NCBI GenBank assembly: GCA_964451985.1
Contig: CAYVKB010000001.1
Location: 58,830 to 122,829, forward strand
Source of the DNA: GBS-DC sp964451985
GTDB taxonomy: Bacteria > Armatimonadota > Fimbriimonadia > Fimbriimonadales > GBS-DC
DNA length: 64,000 nucleotides
Direction: 5' to 3'
Positions 1 to 8,012 of this stretch are shown piece after piece. A program made the translations under genes and the position numbers. The notes beneath the pieces were generated by a model, which ran no database searches, had not been told where the DNA came from, and saw nothing but the letters and a program-made list of their open reading frames with translations. How positions within the stretch are numbered: position 1 is the first letter of the stretch; the number at the start of each line of letters is the position of its first letter.

Positions 1-1515
1 CGACACCATCGAAAATCGGCTCGGCGGCGAAGCCCAACACATCCACAGGGTCATATACATTCACCCAGTACCCGATATTGGGGGACGCCGATACCTGCTC
101 TGGGAAACGCACCGCAGGATTGGACGCCTTGAACAGTTTCAACTCCTCCAGCAACCCCACTTGTCCCGCAACGGAGACCCATGCGTCCACCTGAATATCG
201 GGGCGATAATAAGTCAACAGGTCATAGAAAATGTTGCCACCCATCGAGTGAGTTAAAACTATAAGTGGCTCGTCGGGAGCGGTGACGAGCGCGGCTTGCA
301 CGGTCTGTAGAATCCTGCCAGGCGTTTTGCGCTCGCCTCGACTTGTCAGATAACACATTACATCGCCCATCAGCTGCGCGGACAGTTCCGTGAGTTTAGG
401 GCGTAGCAGTTGTTGAAAGGCGGCGCGTGTGAGGCGCACGGGATAGTCCGTTGCCCATAGCGCAGCGTTCAGCAGGGCGTTCAGTGGGGACGAAACGCCG
501 ATTTTGCCCATCGCTTCTAACTGGCTAACTTTGGCTTTCGAGGTTCGTCGGCGGGACGTTGAAGCTACGGTCCTCTCTGTTCGTCGGCGAGACGCTGACG
601 CTACGGATGGAGCTGCTCGTCGGCAAGACGCCGACGCTACGATTGTAGTTGCTTGTTGGTGGGACGCCGACGCTGTGGATGGAGCTGCTCGTCGGCGAGA
701 CGCCGACGCTACGGTCCTCTCTGTTCGTCGGCGAGACGCCGACNNNNNNNNNNNNNNNNNNNNNNNNNNNNNNNNNNNNNNNNNNNNNNNNNNNNNNNNN
801 NNNNNNNNNNNNNNNNNNNNNNNNNNNNNNNNNNNNNNNNNNNTCGTCGGCGAGACGCCGACGCTACGGTCCTCTCTGTTCGTCGGCGAGACGCCGACGC
901 TGCGGATGGAGCTGCTTGTTGGCGGGGCGCCGACGCTGTGGATGGAGCTGCTCGTCGGCGAGATGCCGACGCTACGATTGTAGCTGCTTGTTGGCGAGAC
1001 GCGGACGCTACGCGAGTCGTGTACGTAGCGTCGGCGTCCCGCCGACGAATCTGACCCAAAGCCGCGCATATACCAATCAGAATCTGTCGCAGCTCCTCAT
1101 CGGATCGGGCGTTCTGTACGGCTTGCTGAAGGTCGTGTTGATGCGTCGCCTCGTAGAGCGCAATCAGCGTTTCAGGTTCTACATCCTCGCACAGGATTGC
1201 CTGTACCACGAGCTGGTTCACGAAGGCGGGAAGGTCGCGTTGTGCGGCGCGGAGCAGCAAGTTTTCAAGGGCAACTTCAGTATCCCCTTCGTCTCCCTCC
1301 ACCCCCAACGATTGCAAAATCCCCATGCGCGGCAGGCACGCCAAATCCCACGCGAACGATGCGCCGAATTGCCCCCAGTAGACCCAGCGTGTCTCCTGAC
1401 TGTCTAAGCTCAGCGGTTGGAGAAGACATTTGCGGAGTATCGGCTCGCAACGTTGCTGGATTTGCTTCCAACTGTCCTCACGAACGCCGATGCCATGAAT
1501 CAGAACTACAGGCAT
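1..1515 (-). CDS. alpha/beta hydrolase, C-terminus outside window, with in-frame repeat insertion
   Basis: The protein opens with MPVVLIHGIG, the first strand and oxyanion loop of an alpha/beta hydrolase. The nucleophile elbow HSMGGN is read near 233-252, so this is probably a lipase or esterase. The frame is open to base 1, so the C-terminus is missing. Between about 1050 and 540 the protein consists of 12-residue repeats of the type VASASRRRTERT, encoded by a 36-bp DNA repeat. The 100-N gap apparently shifts the frame, but 689-743 and 844-898 are identical. Merging them removes 155 bases and rejoins the two frames exactly. I therefore treat it as one gene. Whether the repeat-bearing protein still folds is unknown. 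The substrate cannot be told. Confidence 0.7.
544..1049. repeat. 36-bp tandem repeat array (CGTCGGCGAGACGCCGACG core)
   Basis: About ten degenerate copies of a 36-bp unit lie here. Each has a core that is itself an inverted repeat (CGTCGGCG...CGCCGACG) and a variable 15-17 bp tail such as ctacggtcctctctgtt or ctacggatggagctgct. Because 36 is divisible by three the array stays open inside the hydrolase gene. The last copy near 1026-1048 is in the variant form cgtcggcgtcccgccgacg. A related array lies at 45279-45520. The copy number is uncertain because a 100-N gap lies inside. Confidence 0.85.
744..843. other. assembly gap (100 N) with 55-bp identical flanks
   Basis: Exactly 100 N. The 55 bases before the gap (689-743) equal the 55 bases after it (844-898). 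This is the pattern of two contig ends overlapping by an assembler k-mer of 55, so the real join is probably an overlap, or an unknown whole number of 36-bp repeats. Confidence 0.85.
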
Positions 1516-1624
1516 ACCTAAGAATTAACCACAAGCTTACCTACTCGTAAAACCCCCAGATTTGCGTTGCGCCTCTCAATAGAACGCCCGCATGTGGCAA
1601 TAATCTAATGGCTGGGAGGATAGG

Positions 1625-2698
1625 ATGCAGGTCTACCAACTGTTTGAGCCTGTGGAACTAGCGGCTGCCGTCGCCCCGTCGGAACGCCGTGTGTTGATTG
1701 TGGATGACGACGCGCTCGTGCGCGATACGCTCCAATTCGTGCTGGAGGACGGGGGCTACCAAGTCTACGTCGCATCATCGGGCGCAGAGGCGTTGCGCAT
1801 ACTGGAGCAGGAGCCTGTGGATATTGTGCTGAGCGATATTTTTATGCCCGGAATGAACGGTTTCGACCTGCTGCGCCAAATACGCGAGCGCGCGCCCGAC
1901 ACCCCCGTGATTCTGATTACAGGCTACGGCAATATTGAGATGGCGCGGGAATCTCTCAAGCAAGGTGCAAGCGACTTTATCACCAAGCCCTACAACATTC
2001 ACGAGATTCCGATTATGATTGAGCGGAACGTGACGCGCCACTCGCTGATGACCACGCAGACGCGCCAGTACGAGGACGCCATGCAAAAGTCCTATCGAGC
2101 GACGCTGGATGCGCTGCTGGCAGCGTTGGACACGCGTGACACGGAGACGGAGGGGCACTCGGAGCGCGTGGCAGCGTACACGATGGCGATGGCGAACCGT
2201 TTGAAACTCACGCCGAGCGAACTTGCGGACATCGAGCGGGGTGCGCTGCTGCACGACATCGGCAAAATCGGCGTGCCCGACAGCATCCTGTACAAACCTG
2301 CCCCCCTGACGCCTGAAGAGTGGGAGATTATGAAGCAGCATCCCGTGATTGGGTATCGGATGTGCATGAAGGTGGACGCGCTGCGCCCTGCCGCCCCGAT
2401 TGTACTGCACCACCATGAGCGATGGGACGGTCAGGGCTACCCATATGGACTGGCGGGTGAAGCCATTCCGCTGGGCGCGCGTATCTTTGCAATCGCCGAC
2501 ACTCTGGACGCGATGACCTCCGACCGCCCCTACCGCAAAGCGATGAACTTTGCAGAGGCGCGCGAGGAAATCATCCGCTGCGCAGGGACACAGTTCGACC
2601 CCGATATGGTCAAACTGTTCCTTGAGATCCCTGAGGAGGAGTTGCGCCTGATTCGCGAAATTAGCCACGCGAACCGCCAACAACGCGCGGCTGCTTAG
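1625..2698 (+). CDS. response regulator with HD-GYP phosphodiesterase domain
   Basis: An N-terminal receiver domain (about residues 22-140) has the acidic triplet DDD at 27-29, the likely phospho-acceptor D71 in LSDIFMP, and K121. A C-terminal HD-GYP domain follows (about 160-345), with H210-D211 in LLHDIGK and the signature HHERWDGQGYP at 263-273. HD-GYP proteins hydrolyse cyclic di-GMP to pGpG or GMP, here presumably under control of phosphorylation. No partner histidine kinase is nearby. A GGAGGA ribosome site stands 4 nt before the ATG. The gene converges on the anti-sigma gene across a shared hairpin at 2704-2730. Together with the GGDEF protein at 28543 it suggests c-di-GMP signalling in this organism. 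Confidence 0.93.
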   Translation: MQVYQLFEPVELAAAVAPSERRVLIVDDDALVRDTLQFVLEDGGYQVYVASSGAEALRILEQEPVDIVLSDIFMPGMNGFDLLRQIRERAPDTPVILITGYGNIEMARESLKQGASDFITKPYNIHEIPIMIERNVTRHSLMTTQTRQYEDAMQKSYRATLDALLAALDTRDTETEGHSERVAAYTMAMANRLKLTPSELADIERGALLHDIGKIGVPDSILYKPAPLTPEEWEIMKQHPVIGYRMCMKVDALRPAAPIVLHHHERWDGQGYPYGLAGEAIPLGARIFAIADTLDAMTSDRPYRKAMNFAEAREEIIRCAGTQFDPDMVKLFLEIPEEELRLIREISHANRQQRAAA

Positions 2699-2703
2699 TG
2701 TGG

Positions 2704-2730
2704 GCGTCCGCCAACACCGCAGGCGGACGC
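2704..2730. terminator. hairpin between convergent genes
   Basis: A perfect inverted repeat, gcgtccgcc / ggcggacgc with a 9-nt loop, fills the 31-bp space between the stop of the HD-GYP gene and the stop of the anti-sigma gene. It could end transcription from both sides. There is no T-run. The arms resemble the dispersed GTCGGCG repeats. Confidence 0.55.
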
Positions 2731-2915
2731 TAGGCAAACCGCTGCTTCACACGGAATGCACGCCTGAGTAGCGCGATAAGCCGCTGCTGCTCCTCATAAT
2801 GACGCCTGCACGGTTCACACACGCGCAGGTGCGCTTCCAGCTCGTCGGCGAGCTCGGGCGCGAGGTCGCCCATAATGTACGCCTCGATGCACTCGTGTGC
2901 TCGCCTGCAGTTCAT
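2730..2915 (-). CDS. zinc-finger (zf-HC2 type) anti-sigma factor
   Basis: A 61-residue protein with the HxxxCxxC motif of zinc-binding anti-sigma factors (H29, C33, C36) and an upstream Cys/His cluster at C3, H7 and C9. There is no membrane segment, so it would be a short cytoplasmic anti-sigma factor holding the ECF sigma factor encoded just upstream. The ATG lies 2 nt after the sigma stop codon, and the ribosome site (ggaaggtgg) is inside the end of the sigma gene, so the two are co-translated. The activating signal is unknown. Zinc or thiol redox control is common in this family but is only a possibility here. Confidence 0.8.
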   Translation of the reverse strand: MNCRRAHECIEAYIMGDLAPELADELEAHLRVCEPCRRHYEEQQRLIALLRRAFRVKQRFA

Positions 2916-2917
2916 TC

Positions 2918-3454
2918 TTAACCACCTTCCGTTATGATAGACTGGATGATTGGGTGGGCTTTCAAGCGCGACAGCGCCCGCGTGATGCGTTTGCGCACGG
3001 CTTCCTCGTTCAAGCCCATCCGCTGGGCAATCTCACGATAACTCAAGCCGATGCCATAACGCAACTCGAACATCTGCCGATCACTTTCAGACAGCGTCTG
3101 CATCGCTTCCTGCAATACAAAGTACAGCAACAACTCATCTTCAGGGATGGAGTAGGTCTCGGTCTCCAGCTCCGCCTCCAGCCCCAGCGAGTACATCTCC
3201 TGCTCACGCTTGCGCTCGCGGTACCAGGTAAACACCGCGTTGCGCACGACCGTGCGCAGCCACGGCTCAATTTTGTCCAGATCTCGTAGGTTGTCGAGGT
3301 TGTTGTACACCCGCAGCAAGCATTCTTGGGTCAGGTCCGCCACATCATCGTCGTGCGAACGGCAATAGCGTCGTACTAGCCGCTCGATGCGCTCGCGCAG
3401 CGCTGCGTAGAACTGGTGCTCCGCATACTGCGATGTCCTTTCTGCATGATACAT
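2918..3454 (-). CDS. ECF-type RNA polymerase sigma factor
   Basis: A sigma-70 region 2 block (DVADLTQECLLRVYNNL, then EPWLRTVVRNAVFTWYRERKR) and a region 4 helix-turn-helix (LSYREIAQRMGLNEEAVRKR) are clear, with no region 3, as in ECF factors. I start at the ATG at 3454 (MYHAERTSQY) because an aggaaggtg ribosome site lies just before it. An upstream in-frame ATG would add about 35 unlike residues. It is coupled to a zinc-finger anti-sigma gene. The leader holds a hairpin and a tandem palindromic site that may be its operator. Confidence 0.9.
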   Translation of the reverse strand: MYHAERTSQYAEHQFYAALRERIERLVRRYCRSHDDDVADLTQECLLRVYNNLDNLRDLDKIEPWLRTVVRNAVFTWYRERKREQEMYSLGLEAELETETYSIPEDELLLYFVLQEAMQTLSESDRQMFELRYGIGLSYREIAQRMGLNEEAVRKRITRALSRLKAHPIIQSIITEGG

Positions 3455-3515
3455 GCTAGTCACCTTCCTTCCCTTCGGTGCGCTCCCTATGGAGGCTCCA
3501 TCATTTAATGACTCG

Positions 3516-3542
3516 GAAACCGTCCAAAACCGGACAGGTTTC
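3516..3542. promoter_or_regulatory. imperfect inverted repeat in the leader of the sigma operon
   Basis: gaaacc-gtcc ... ggac-a-ggtttc, ten paired bases per arm with one bulged A and a 6-nt loop. In the sigma operon transcript it would form a hairpin about 60 nt before the start codon. It could be an attenuator, a protein site, or part of the promoter region. Confidence 0.4.
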
Positions 3543-3553
3543 AGAGCAGAATC

Positions 3554-3587
3554 GGGCAAATTTCCCCTAAATCAGGGAAATTTGCCC
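3554..3587. promoter_or_regulatory. tandem near-palindromic operator-like site
   Basis: The 13-bp arms gggcaaatttccc and gggaaatttgccc are perfect reverse complements separated by 8 bp. Each arm is also nearly palindromic around AAATTT, giving two sites whose starts are 21 bp apart, two helical turns. It lies about 100 bp before the ECF sigma start. The rest of 3455-3763 shows no gene. A 71-codon plus-strand frame from 3589 is not convincing. Confidence 0.5.
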
Positions 3588-3763
3588 TGTGGAAGTGAGT
3601 GGCTACAACGCAAGTGAGGAAAGGAGCGGCGCAATATACCGCAATTTGGAGAGTACCTTCCCGACCCTGCTGTTGAAATTCCTCCGCCTTCCGCTGTATC
3701 TATTATATATCAGATTCAGTGGAATGTCAAGGGAGCGGACAGGTATTTGGGCAAGATTTGCGC

Positions 3764-4441
3764 TCAAAATAGGCGCATTTGCTCTTCGCCTTCGGGCGGG
3801 ATAGGTTGTTGCGTATCCAGCAGGCGTCGAATCTCTTTCACTTTCTCACGGGCGGCGATGAGGTCTTCCACCAGTGAGCGATAGGATTTCTCGTAGGCTT
3901 CGCCCGCCTGACGCAGGATGTAGGCAGGATGCAACGCGGCGATGACCGCCAGCGCGTAACGGTTGCTGAACCACAGCCCCCGCTCCTGCATTATCTTGAA
4001 GTTTTTATGAATCAGCGTGGACGCCGCCGGCGAGCCGAGACACACAATCACTAATGGTTTGATGATGGTTAGTTGCGCGTCCAGCCAGGGGAAGCAGGCG
4101 TTGATTTCGTCTTGCGTGGGTGGTCGGTTGCGGGCGCGTCCATTCTCAATCACGCACGCGCGGCACTTGACGATGTTGCAGATGTATACGTGGCGTCGCG
4201 TCATGCCCGCCTCGCGCAGGGCTTTGTCCAATAGCGCGCCTGCTCTACCGACGAAGGGGCGTCCAGTGGCATCCTCCTGCTCGCCGGGTCCCTCGCCCAC
4301 AATCACAAGGGGTGAGCGCGGGTTGCCCTCGCCGAACACAACGTTTGTGCGCGTTTGCGACAGGGGGCAAGCCACGCATACCTTCGCACGGGCTTCCACT
4401 TCCGCCAGCAGTTCCTCTAAGGGGCGGTCGTCACTTAGCAT
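3764..4441 (-). CDS. family 4/5-type uracil-DNA glycosylase
   Basis: A 225-residue protein with the family 4 motif 1 GEGPGEQEDATGRPFVGRAG and the C-terminal motif HPAYILR. Four cysteines are placed as in the [4Fe-4S] form: CVAC near the N-terminus, then KCRAC and a later NAC. It removes uracil from DNA arising by cytosine deamination, a repair type common in thermophiles. The start overlaps the end of the HIT gene by 11 bp, so the two form one unit. The N-terminal extension LSDDRPLEELLAEVEARAK fits the family. Confidence 0.92.
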   Translation of the reverse strand: MLSDDRPLEELLAEVEARAKVCVACPLSQTRTNVVFGEGNPRSPLVIVGEGPGEQEDATGRPFVGRAGALLDKALREAGMTRRHVYICNIVKCRACVIENGRARNRPPTQDEINACFPWLDAQLTIIKPLVIVCLGSPAASTLIHKNFKIMQERGLWFSNRYALAVIAALHPAYILRQAGEAYEKSYRSLVEDLIAAREKVKEIRRLLDTQQPIPPEGEEQMRLF

Positions 4442-4940
4442 TCGCTGCGCTCACCTCCTGCAGGGCGCGTCGCAAGCGTGCGTAGGTCTGCTCCATGCTT
4501 TCGGGCAACACGCGCGTCTCACCGATGGTCGCCATAAAATTCGTGTCGCCGTTCCAGCGGGGCACGATGTGCAGATGTAGATGTTCCTCGATGCCTGCGC
4601 CCGCTGCCCGACCTAAGTTGAAGCCCACGTTGAATCCGTCAGGGTGATACTCACGCTCCAACGCGCGGATGCACAGGCGCGTGAGTTGGGCGAGATCTAT
4701 CCACTCGGCGTCGGTCAGGTTCGCCAAGTCGCGCGTGTGGCGGTAAGGGGCAATCATCAGATGCCCGCTGGTGTAGGGAAAGAGGTTGAGTATCACAAAG
4801 CACTCGGTGGAACGCCACACGATGAGATGCTCGGCGTCGGCGTGGGCAGCAGGCTTGGCGCAGAAAATGCAATCCGCGCTGGGTTTGCCCGCTGTACTAA
4901 CATACTGCATGCGCCACGGTGCCCACAGGCGTTCCTGCAT
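4431..4940 (-). CDS. HIT domain protein (nucleotide hydrolase/transferase)
   Basis: A 169-residue protein. The histidine triad is HLHLHIVPRW near residue 126, and the N-terminal LWAPWRMQYV and IFC segments are typical of the Ap4A phosphorylase-like HIT branch. It probably acts on diadenosine polyphosphates or adenylylated nucleotides. A GGTATAAT promoter box ends 7 nt before the ATG and no ribosome site fits between, so the message may be leaderless. The gene overlaps the downstream UDG gene. Confidence 0.88.
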   Translation of the reverse strand: MQERLWAPWRMQYVSTAGKPSADCIFCAKPAAHADAEHLIVWRSTECFVILNLFPYTSGHLMIAPYRHTRDLANLTDAEWIDLAQLTRLCIRALEREYHPDGFNVGFNLGRAAGAGIEEHLHLHIVPRWNGDTNFMATIGETRVLPESMEQTYARLRRALQEVSAANAK

Positions 4941-4947
4941 AGCGGTT

Positions 4948-4955
4948 ATTATACC
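4948..4955 (-). promoter_or_regulatory. extended -10 box GGTATAAT before the HIT gene
   Basis: GGTATAAT on the minus strand ends 7 nt before the ATG. A transcript starting at the usual distance would begin at or next to the start codon. Confidence 0.55.
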
Positions 4956-4957
4956 GT

Positions 4958-5488
4958 CTATGCACTCGCTTCGGGGGTCTTTTCACCCTCTGCCCACACG
5001 ACCGCCGCGTGCCACAATGCCGCGCCCGTCAGCCCCACACCCGCCAGCACTTGCAGCCAATTGTTCTGCGTGTAATGCACATAGGTAAAGTTCGCGAAAT
5101 ACAGCCCTAGCGCGACCATCAGCAGCGCGACGGGCCACTCTGGCGGGCACCGACGCCCCATGCCCAGCGCACTGATTACACATAGCACCCCTAGCGGAAA
5201 CCACAATACCTGCTCCAACGCACCCAAGCCGCCCATCGGCAAGTCCAGCCATGTGGCGACCGATTTGGTGATGAAATACAGCCCCAGTCCGTAGGCAAAT
5301 AGAATCAGCAGACGATGGCGCACGGCAGGCAAAAAAAAGCCCAGCCCTACCAGCAACGCCAGCAGCAGCGCGTGACGGCGCAACAGCGGAACTTCCTGCA
5401 ACAGATAGACCGCCAGCACGCCCGCCGTCGCCGTCAGGAACGGCAGCCAGCGCAACCGCCACGCCTCGCTTCTGAGCCAGTGCGTCAT
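4958..5488 (-). CDS. multi-pass membrane protein of unknown function
   Basis: About 176 residues with five or six hydrophobic stretches (for example LPFLTATAGVLAVYLL, ALLLALLVGLGFFL, LLILFAYGLGLYFI, VLWFPLGVLCVISAL, VALLMVALGLYFA, VLAGVGLTGAALWHAAVV). I recognise no family motif. The ATG at 5488 shares its last-base overlap (TGATG) with the argH stop, so it is translated after argH. No link to arginine synthesis is visible. Confidence 0.75.
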   Translation of the reverse strand: MTHWLRSEAWRLRWLPFLTATAGVLAVYLLQEVPLLRRHALLLALLVGLGFFLPAVRHRLLILFAYGLGLYFITKSVATWLDLPMGGLGALEQVLWFPLGVLCVISALGMGRRCPPEWPVALLMVALGLYFANFTYVHYTQNNWLQVLAGVGLTGAALWHAAVVWAEGEKTPEASA

Positions 5489-6915
5489 CAATTCGGGTTC
5501 AGCAGTTCATTCAGCTGATGCTCAATCACCGCCAGCCAGCCTTTAGCTTGTTCAATCTGGTGCACCACCGATTCGGGCGCGGTTCCGCCTAATATCGTGC
5601 GGGCGCGCACGGCGCGTTCAGGGGCGATTACTTCCAGTGCGTCCGCTTCAAAGCGTGGGTGGTGCTTCTGCAGCATCTCCGTTGTAAGCCCCTCCAGCCC
5701 GACACCCTCCTGCAAGCACTCGCGCACAATCTGCCCCACGATGTGGTGCGCCTCGCGGAATGGGACACCCTTACGCACGAGGTAATCCGCCAGCTCCGTT
5801 GCTGTAGAAAAATCACCCTGCAACGCAGCGCGCATGCGCTCCGTGCGCCACTGCGCCTTCTCCAGCATGTCGCTCATCAGGCGTACGGAGGGTATCACGG
5901 TGTCCATCGTGGCGAACAACAGCGGCTTGTCGTCCTGTAAATCGCGGTTATAGGTCAGCGGCAGTCCCTTCAGCAGTGCAAGAATGCCCGTCAGATTGCC
6001 AATCGTCAGCGCACTACGCCCCCGTATCAGCTCGGCGATGTCGGGGTTCTTCTTTTGCGGCATGATGCTGCTGCCGGTGGTGTGCTCATCGGAGAGTTCC
6101 ACATAGCCATACTCGGGGGTACTCCATTGAATCAGCTCCTGCGCGAGGCGACTGAGGTGGACCATCAGCAGCGCGGACACGAACAGATACTCGGCGATGA
6201 AGTCGCGGTCGGACACAGCGTCCATACTGTTAGGGATGGGCATCCCGAAGCCGAGTTCGGCGGCAAGCAACTCGCGGTCAATCGGGAAGGTTGTGCCCGA
6301 CAGCGCACCCGCCCCCAACGGACAGAGGTTCATGCGGTCGCCTGCATGCGCCAGCCGAGATAAGTCGCGAATGAACGCCCAGCAATGCGCCATCAGATGA
6401 TGCCCCAGCGTCACGGGCTGCGCGTGCTGCTGGTGCGTGAGACCGGGCATCAACGTTTCTTTGTGCTGCTCGGCGAGTTGCATCAGTTGGTGGCACAGCC
6501 CCAGCAAGGCGCGAGCAAGATCGGTAGTGCGTTCGCGCAACCACATTCGCACTTCGGTCGCGACTAAATCGTTGCGGCTGCGCCCCGTGTGCAACTTGCC
6601 CGCCAACGCACCAATTTTTTCGAACAGGCGTGCCTCAATCGCCGTGTGGATGTCCTCGTACTCATCGAACGGAAACCATTCGCCCTCTTCGATTTCAGCG
6701 TGGATTTCGAGCAGGGCGTCCACGATACGGTTCGCCTCATGGGTACTTAGCATGCCCGTGATGCCCATCATGCGGGCGTGAGCAGCGCTGGCGTGCAGCT
6801 CCTGTTTCCACAGCCGAACATCGTGTTGTAGCGAGAACGAATACACTTGCGCTTCAGGCGAGAGGCTGCCCTCGAACCGCCCGCCCCACATCTTGGGAGT
6901 ATCTGGCGTCAGCAT
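5488..6915 (-). CDS. argH: argininosuccinate lyase
   Basis: A 475-residue protein, normal for the family. It begins MWGGRFEGSLSPEAQVYSFS after a short leader and carries the fumarase/aspartase superfamily signature GSSIMPQKKNPD, plus TGRSRNDLVATE and the HHIVG stretch. It splits argininosuccinate into arginine and fumarate, the last step of arginine synthesis. argG is not in the window. A GGTATAAT box lies 8 nt before the ATG with no room for a leader. Confidence 0.97.
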   Translation of the reverse strand: MLTPDTPKMWGGRFEGSLSPEAQVYSFSLQHDVRLWKQELHASAAHARMMGITGMLSTHEANRIVDALLEIHAEIEEGEWFPFDEYEDIHTAIEARLFEKIGALAGKLHTGRSRNDLVATEVRMWLRERTTDLARALLGLCHQLMQLAEQHKETLMPGLTHQQHAQPVTLGHHLMAHCWAFIRDLSRLAHAGDRMNLCPLGAGALSGTTFPIDRELLAAELGFGMPIPNSMDAVSDRDFIAEYLFVSALLMVHLSRLAQELIQWSTPEYGYVELSDEHTTGSSIMPQKKNPDIAELIRGRSALTIGNLTGILALLKGLPLTYNRDLQDDKPLLFATMDTVIPSVRLMSDMLEKAQWRTERMRAALQGDFSTATELADYLVRKGVPFREAHHIVGQIVRECLQEGVGLEGLTTEMLQKHHPRFEADALEVIAPERAVRARTILGGTAPESVVHQIEQAKGWLAVIEHQLNELLNPN

Positions 6916-6923
6916 CGCAGGGG

Positions 6924-6931
6924 ATTATACC
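6924..6931 (-). promoter_or_regulatory. extended -10 box CAGGTATAAT before argH
   Basis: ACAGGTATAAT on the minus strand ends 8 nt before the argH ATG. A second TATAAT lies about 20 bp farther upstream (gtataatccc). The short distance suggests a leaderless argH transcript. Confidence 0.55.
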
Positions 6932-6979
6932 TGTTGAGGGATTATACAATTGACCAGCTTATATCTTGGCGCAAGTCCT

Positions 6980-7738
6980 TTACAATCGCCAGATGCCCTC
7001 AAAAACAAGCTCAGCGTCGCCTGTCAACCACAGGGTATCGTCTTCGCGCCACTCCACTTGTAGGTCGCCACCAGGCATCTCAATGGTGGTTGTGCGCTCC
7101 AGTAGCCTCTGCATCGCGCCTGCGACGGTGATAGCGCATGCGCCCGTGCCGCAGGCAAGCGTTGCGCCTACACCGCGCTCCCACACACGCGCCCGCGCAA
7201 AGTTAGGGCGAACCACATGCGCTACAGACAAGTTTACGCGGTCAGGAAAGCGTGGATGATGCTCGATCGCTTCCCCCCGCATCTCCAGTGGAAAGGAGTC
7301 TACGTCGTCCACGAACAGCACCACATGCAGCGCACCCGTGTTCACTACTGTAAACTCAGGGTCAGACGTGATGGACGGCTGACCCATCTCCACCGTGAAG
7401 CGAGCTTCACCTGCCCGATGCACATGCCGTATGCCTGCGCCTGTTTCGATGCTCAGAATGGTTGCTTGAGGGCAGTGATACCCGAACAGATACCGCGCGA
7501 AGCAGCGGATTCCGTTGCCGCACATGCTCGCTTCTGAGCCGTCCGTGTTCAGAATACGCATGCGGTAGTCGGCGACTTGAGAGGGCAGTACGATGAGCAA
7601 GCCGTCTGCGCCCACGCCGTAGCGACGGTTGCACAATCGCTGTGCCAACACCGGGAGGTTCGTTTCAGGCAACGGCTGCTGCAAACCGTCCAGCAGCACA
7701 AAATCGTTGCCTGCGCCCTGAAGCTTGAAAAATCGCAA
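6980..7738 (-). CDS. dapF: diaminopimelate epimerase
   Basis: Both active-site cysteine motifs are present, MCGNGIRCFARY and ACGTGACAIT, and the N-terminal RFFKLQGAGNDFVLLDG is diagnostic. The enzyme converts LL- to meso-diaminopimelate for lysine and peptidoglycan. I place the start at a TTG (7738), 8 nt after a GAGGA ribosome site and 4 nt beyond the hfq stop. A longer in-frame extension through hfq gives no family-like sequence. About 252 residues, slightly short of usual but complete. Confidence 0.94.
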   Translation of the reverse strand: MRFFKLQGAGNDFVLLDGLQQPLPETNLPVLAQRLCNRRYGVGADGLLIVLPSQVADYRMRILNTDGSEASMCGNGIRCFARYLFGYHCPQATILSIETGAGIRHVHRAGEARFTVEMGQPSITSDPEFTVVNTGALHVVLFVDDVDSFPLEMRGEAIEHHPRFPDRVNLSVAHVVRPNFARARVWERGVGATLACGTGACAITVAGAMQRLLERTTTIEMPGGDLQVEWREDDTLWLTGDAELVFEGIWRL

Positions 7739-7742
7739 CGGG

Positions 7743-8012
7743 TTAATCCTCGAAGTCCGTCTCCTGTTGCTGCGATGGTCGTCCTGAAGGACCATAGCCT
7801 GGCACCGGGCGCGAGGGCACAATCGAGGTAATGGCGTGCTTGTAGACCAGTTGTACGGGCTTACCAGGGCTTTCCAGCAGCACTGTAAACGCATCGAAGC
7901 CGCGCACCGTGCCACGCAGCTGCAGCCCGCCGCTCAGGTAAATCGTCACGCCGATTCCTTCCTTGCGCACCTGATTCAAAAACATATCTTGCAAATTAAT
8001 CGCCTTCGGCAT
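7743..8012 (-). CDS. hfq: RNA chaperone Hfq
   Basis: An 89-residue protein. Sm1 is NLQDMFLNQVRKEG through GFDAFTVLLES, and Sm2 is VYKHAITSIVPSR with the Hfq-specific YKHA. The last 20 residues form a polar acidic tail (PSGRPSQQQETDFED). It would pair small RNAs with messages. The gene overlaps the end of miaA by 17 bp, the same miaA-hfq order seen in many bacteria, and runs into dapF. Confidence 0.97.
   Translation of the reverse strand: MPKAINLQDMFLNQVRKEGIGVTIYLSGGLQLRGTVRGFDAFTVLLESPGKPVQLVYKHAITSIVPSRPVPGYGPSGRPSQQQETDFED

Noticed and set aside
544..1049. Possible CRISPR array
   Set aside because: The repeats are directly joined 36-bp tandem copies with a degenerate tail, not constant repeats with unique spacers. 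The same holds for 45279-45520 and 49529-49781.
504..1407. Three overlapping plus-strand frames across the repeat array
   Set aside because: They are low-complexity readings of the repeat and the N gap, on the strand opposite the hydrolase.
1775..2737. Long minus-strand frame antisense to the HD-GYP gene
   Set aside because: No family features, strongly basic composition and full overlap with a clear gene. Antisense frames at 17929-18864, 19729-20307, 32754-33620 and 50468-51175 were rejected likewise.
3589..3804. 71-codon plus-strand frame
   Set aside because: It runs into the UDG gene on the other strand and shows no ribosome site or motif.
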